This document shows, piece after piece, positions 59,845-64,000 of a DNA stretch of 64,000 nucleotides (positions within the stretch are counted from its first letter, which is position 1; every line of letters starts with the position of its first letter). The stretch covers positions 721,878,149 to 721,942,148 of the forward strand of contig NC_081413.1 of assembly GCF_030272615.1 (NCBI RefSeq). The letters are read 5' to 3'. Both the position numbers and the translations under genes were made by a program. The notes under the pieces were generated by a model. The model did no database searches, was not told the DNA's origin, and saw nothing but the letters and a program-made list of their open reading frames with translations. This DNA comes from Cryptomeria japonica (lineage: Eukaryota; Streptophyta; Pinopsida; Cupressales; Cupressaceae).

Positions 59845-62800
59845 GAAACCGATGTTCCACTTAGTCTTTTCATAGCTTCAAAGAAAAAACAAAGAAATAA
59901 ACGATTGTAATCTACCTTATTTGATAATGACTGATTTTTATGTGTTAATGAATGTAATTATGTGCTAATGAATGTTCATGAATGATATGTGTTGATGATT
60001 ATTGATGAATGTTGCGTTTTGATGAAAGTTAATGAATTTTATGTGTTAATGAACTTTATGTGATAATGAATGAATGTTATATTTTAATAATGGATGAAAG
60101 AATGAATGAAAGAATGAAAGAATGAATGAATGTTAGATGTTAACGGGGAATTTAGAGTGATGTTAGGGGGGGGGAGGGGCCAAATGGGCTTCCACCTTCA
60201 CGTGGTTGGCCTTGTTAAGTAGAGAATATTAAACTATTCTCGAAACAAAGCGAAGCTCAATAAGATAACACACTTTTCAATATTTCATTATGTTGCACAG
60301 TTAATCTTATTGAATAATGTACGTATATTGAATCTTAATTGCAGGGTCCAATAGAGCCAACACGAACAACACCAGGGTGCGACTGCAAAAGTTGTGAATA
60401 TGCCTCATCATGAATAAAGTTGAATTAGCGCATTCTCTGTAAAATCTCAAATGCTCTATACTTTGGAAGTTTTGAAATTTTTATGATTATATCGATCCCT
60501 TGCCTAAAAGCTTTTTTCCTTGATTTGTTTGTGATACACATTGAGAGATTTTTGTTTTCCTTTTATTTATGCATGTCTTAACCATTCTCCACATGCTTCC
60601 CATTCTTATTTAGATTGTTGTATTTTTACATATGTTGGAATCTGTAGTTCCACGTACATGTTTTCTATGTTCTTTGTAACTGTATGAAAAGGTGTAAAAT
60701 GTGGGTATAGTCCAAAATCTTGATTACCAACAAGCTATTGTTGTTTAATAGTTCCAGTGTTTGTATTAATTGAAACAGTTTAACCCTTTTAACATGTTTC
60801 ATAGCAAACCTGCACTTTGTATGCAATCTTATTGTTACAGTTCAATTACTGAGGTGATGTGATTTATCTTGACAATAAAATGTTGGAATTTATCTGAATT
60901 TATCTTGACAATAGAATGTCAGAATTTAATACCATAATCCATGATGAAAACTGCCAAAAATGGAAATTTATCTTAGTTCGCAATTACAAAATGCTTTTGT
61001 ATAGGCCTCTCGAAGATTAAGTACATCAAATTGAGACTTTATAAATTGAGTGTATGTATTAGCAATCTCCCAAATTGTTCAATGGTCTCCAAACCTTGTC
61101 AATTTTTTATTTTTATTTTAACTCAAATATGTATGGTATAGGCATATCATTGGTTGTGTGATTTTATTTTTCCTTAAATGCTTCTATGACCAAAAGAGAC
61201 AAGTTTTAGATGAAAATGGGGTCTTATGGGCCTTTTTGACACAATGGTAGGTTCTTTAGACTTGAAAATGCCCCCAAAACTAGTCAATTGCCTTAAGTTA
61301 CAAACAAATCCTTGTTTGTGAGCATGCTTCTTGATCTCCAATTTTGGTGGAATGAAAGATAATATTGAATTTCTCAAGCCTTTTGGATGCTTCAAAACCA
61401 CCAAAAAAAGCTACTTTGATCATTGAAATGTTGTAGTGACTTGGATAAAAAAAGAAAACTAAGTCTAAACTTTAGAAGTTAGTTTTTTCTTGTCAAATTG
61501 TTTTCAATTTTCAAATCATCCAAGGATGCAAGCGGAGTATATTTTGTTATGACAGGATAAAAAAAAAACTTAGAATCTTTTGAAACCATTGAAACATGAG
61601 GACCCCTTCCCCCCCTCCAAAATCCCTATTTTTTCAAGATGCAATACTTAGGGGAAACATCCCCTTGCTGCACCACTTAGGGACGTCCTAGGGACTCCAA
61701 GGAGTCTCTTGACCATCTTGAGGATGCCTATGAGTCTCCCATGGCCCCCAATTAGAAACTCCAATTCTAAACAAAAATGGTGAAATTATTGTGAAAATGT
61801 CATCCATATTAAAGGTTTGGCAATGCCCCCTAACCTTGATGGGGGCTCTACCCCCAAAACCCCACAAGGGGCACTACCCATTGACCCCAAACTTCTACCC
61901 ACCATTCTTATTGTTAATGCAATCGTTTCCATTTTTTTTATGTTGACTAGTTTAAACACTTAGTATGCCAAAGTTTCATCTGCAATTCTTATACTTATTC
62001 TTAGTTTGTTCCCAAAGTTCCAAAACTCTACCACCATTGTTAATGTTCAAATTTCAATGCAATCATTGACAATTTTTAATGTTTATTGTAAAATTTACAT
62101 AGTGTGGCAAAGTTTTATTTACAGTTGTTATACTTATTCTATACACATCCTTTTATAATTAATTTTTTAAGTTGTATATATATTTGCATCCCACCCCGCC
62201 CCCTTCTCATCCCCCTATCGTCCCCAAACTTAAGCCCTTGGTATGTTAAGATATGAAAGCTCACAATAGTTTCATTTGATATGTTAATCGACGAAAAACC
62301 TACAATAGATAGCTTCCAAGATTCCAAACCCATGAGGATCATGAAGAGGTAGAAAACCAAAAAAAGAAATTGCTTATCCAAGTTTCCAAATTTGTGACAA
62401 GGAAAAAGTAGAATCTCAATCAAAGAAGGAGAATGTGCAACTCATTATCTTATTCTACCTAAGTAAAAATATTACCTAATTAAGCTTTTTAATAGTGGAA
62501 TATCACACTTAGGATAAAACATATCCAAGGTAAATAAAATATTACATTGATAGGCTTCTTTGGTTGCTCTAAAAGTGGTGCCTTATGAATTATGTTCTTG
62601 GATACTAAAGTTTCCAAATTGTGGGCACTCTTGATAGCTTCTCGTAGAGATTGTGATTCAAAGGCTTTAACCAAACCTTTCAATGGTTTCTGTTGATGTG
62701 TTTTTTATGCACTATGCAACACAAAATAAAATACTAAGTATTCTATCCTCTCTTGAACAAAATCCTCCCAAGTGCTAAACTACGTGATCAAATGGGATGA

Positions 62801-63670
62801 CTCCAAGATTCCAATAGTCAGGTCTTGACTTTATATTGCAGACAGACTCAATGATTGTGATGTGATATATTCTGGAATCACAAGGGGGACTTACGTTGCT
62901 TGGGTCAAAACCTATCCATTCTCATGTTTCATGATTGATTTACACTCCATGATTTAGGTCATCCTTGAGCAACATCTCGACTTAGCCAAATTTTGTTTTT
63001 TGTACCCTAATTCTTTAATTTTGACCCCTTACTAGCATTTCCTTAGGTTTTATTGGAATTATTGCTTCTCTAGCATGGGCACATTTCTAGGGTTCATTTG
63101 CACAAATTGCTCTCGATGAGCAAGCTAGTATCATGACCATGACTTAAACAAAATTTTAACTTAGTCAAATTATCTCCTCCAAACTTCTATGAGTTCATTG
63201 GCTTCATTCTTCATCATTTGGATGTATTTTGTCATTGGAAGGTAATTCTTCACCACCATACCTCAATCTTGACCTACCCTAAAACCCTAGAACCCTAGAA
63301 CCCTAGAACCTAGTCATGTTTACAATTGAGATCTTGGTGACTTGATCACTTAATACAGCTTAATCATGCAGGTCTCATCTAACTCCGACTCCAACATTTA
63401 AGCAAATCAACCCTAGCAACCAAGTACTTTGGGAAATATCTTGCAACTTGACAACATGGGTAATGATGGAGGAATGGAAGGTGAGACCTATAGAGGTGAG
63501 AGAGAGAGAGAGAGGGTGAGAGGAAGAGATAATGACCTAGAGAGGGTAGAGAAAGAGAAGTAGAGAGGGAGAGAAGAAGAGAGGGATGGAGAAAGAGACC
63601 TAGAGAGGGGAGAGAGAAGAGAGATAGTAGAGAGGGATAGAGAAGAGAGATAGAAGAGAGATACCAATGT
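59845..63670. other. CACTA 3' region or flank, no gene supported
   Basis: 60060-60140 has GAATGAATGAAA-type short repeats. 60150-60190 has a G run and palindromic CTTCCACCTTCACGTGG. 61600-61900 is CCCC-rich repeat-like DNA. 63273-63312 repeats CCCTAGAA. 63497-63660 is GA-rich. Small open frames lack any recognised domain. Confidence 0.45.
63497..63662. repeat. (GA)n-rich degenerate microsatellite
   Basis: GAGAGAGAGAGAGAG at 63499 passes into imperfect AGAGAGGGATAGAGA-type sequence. Low complexity. Confidence 0.9.
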
Positions 63671-63704
63671 CAATCTTTTTCTATAAAAAAAAATTTTTCG
63701 AGAA

Positions 63705-64000
63705 CTCGTCCTATTGTCGGAATTCCAACTCTAAAGGGTAAAATTCCGACAGAGGAGTGCCGTCGGATGCACAACATCTTCGTCGGAACTCTCCTAGAGG
63801 TCATCGTAAGTTAGAATTCTGACGATAGGCCGAGATCGCGACAGTATTCTTTCTGGGTACATTGAGCATCCATGGCGGTCATCGGAAAGGTTGGAGGTGA
63901 TGTCGGAATTGAGACGACCACAAGGATAGTCAGAACTTCCGACAAAAAGTTTTTGACGACTTTTTTGTCGGTATTGCGACGAAATTTCATCAGAATTCTG
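63705..64000. repeat. Cluster of GTCGG/CGAC words, candidate CACTA subterminal repeats
   Basis: At least twelve GTCGG, CCGACA, GACGAC or GCGACG words occur on both strands in about 290 bases, in contrast to the CG-poor DNA before it. A shorter cluster with the same words lies at 46498-46595. It continues past the window edge. Confidence 0.6.

Larger units (their letters stand above)
46480..64000 (+). mobile_element. Candidate large CACTA (En/Spm) transposon, right end beyond the window
   Basis: It contains a TNP2-type transposase (51090-55434) and an En/Spm-type second gene (56331-59844), both on the plus strand in the usual CACTA arrangement. A candidate left terminus is CACTAATACATTTGG at 46480, followed by TTCCGACAG, TTCCGACGAA, GTTCGTC and TGACGAC. 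The stretch 63705-64000 has at least twelve GTCGG, CGACA or GACGAC words. Such CG-rich subterminal words are typical of CACTA ends. The left terminus falls inside the DDE-like ORF, consistent with nested insertion. The right terminus and 3-bp duplication (AGT expected) cannot be seen. Confidence 0.5.

Noticed and set aside
63273-63312. CCCTAGAA repeats resembling plant telomere sequence
   Set aside because: Only about four imperfect units, and the unit is not the CCCTAAA heptamer; interstitial low-complexity DNA.
1-64000. CRISPR arrays, rRNA genes or bacterial operons
   Set aside because: None seen. Introns, LINEs, SINEs and a TNL gene show nuclear plant DNA.

Overview
The window looks like nuclear DNA of a large-genome seed plant, most likely a conifer or other gymnosperm. 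The reasons are a TIR-NB-ARC-LRR immune gene with a multi-kilobase intron, very low gene density, nested LINE, SINE and LTR insertions, and old CACTA and other DNA transposons. The species cannot be named from sequence alone. A run of exactly 500 N (4501-5000) separates a small left contig from the main contig.

Region by region: (1) 1-882 is the 5' LTR end of an LTR retrotransposon that runs off the left edge. (2) 883-4500 is an inverted, about 98% identical copy of 20837-26733. (3) 6487-19796, minus strand, is one apparently intact TNL resistance gene in six exons. All five introns have GT-AG ends and matching phases, giving 1720 codons plus stop. Its LRR exon holds 12 near-identical 138-bp units, and its 7.6-kb second intron holds a decayed duplicate of the TIR exon. 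(4) 20837-26733 is the other inverted-repeat arm, carrying an extra LTR element. (5) 24579-34363 is a near full-length plant L1-type LINE with a 10-bp target-site duplication, interrupted by a tRNA-derived SINE and by a Copia-like element. (6) 34751-36140 is a retroposed, 5'-truncated ORF with a 9-bp target-site duplication, followed by a second, truncated LINE (36275-38705, minus), a PPR pseudogene (39415-39840) and another retroposed ORF (40364-42180, minus). (7) 42941-46479 holds a two-exon gene for an unusual RNase H-fold, transposase-like protein. Seven copies of a semi-palindrome, TTCGNNTGAA, lie just upstream. (8) About 46480 to beyond 64000 is a candidate CACTA element of more than 17.5 kb. 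It has a TNP2-type transposase and a second gene that starts with a SET domain and continues into an En/Spm-type transposase-associated domain.

The only gene that looks functional for the host is the TNL. It should encode an intracellular immune receptor: a TIR domain (putative NADase or self-association), an NB-ARC nucleotide switch, a very long LRR and a C-terminal post-LRR domain. The rest is mobile DNA and relics. The candidates for something undescribed are the DDE-like gene with its motif cluster and the SET-domain CACTA gene.
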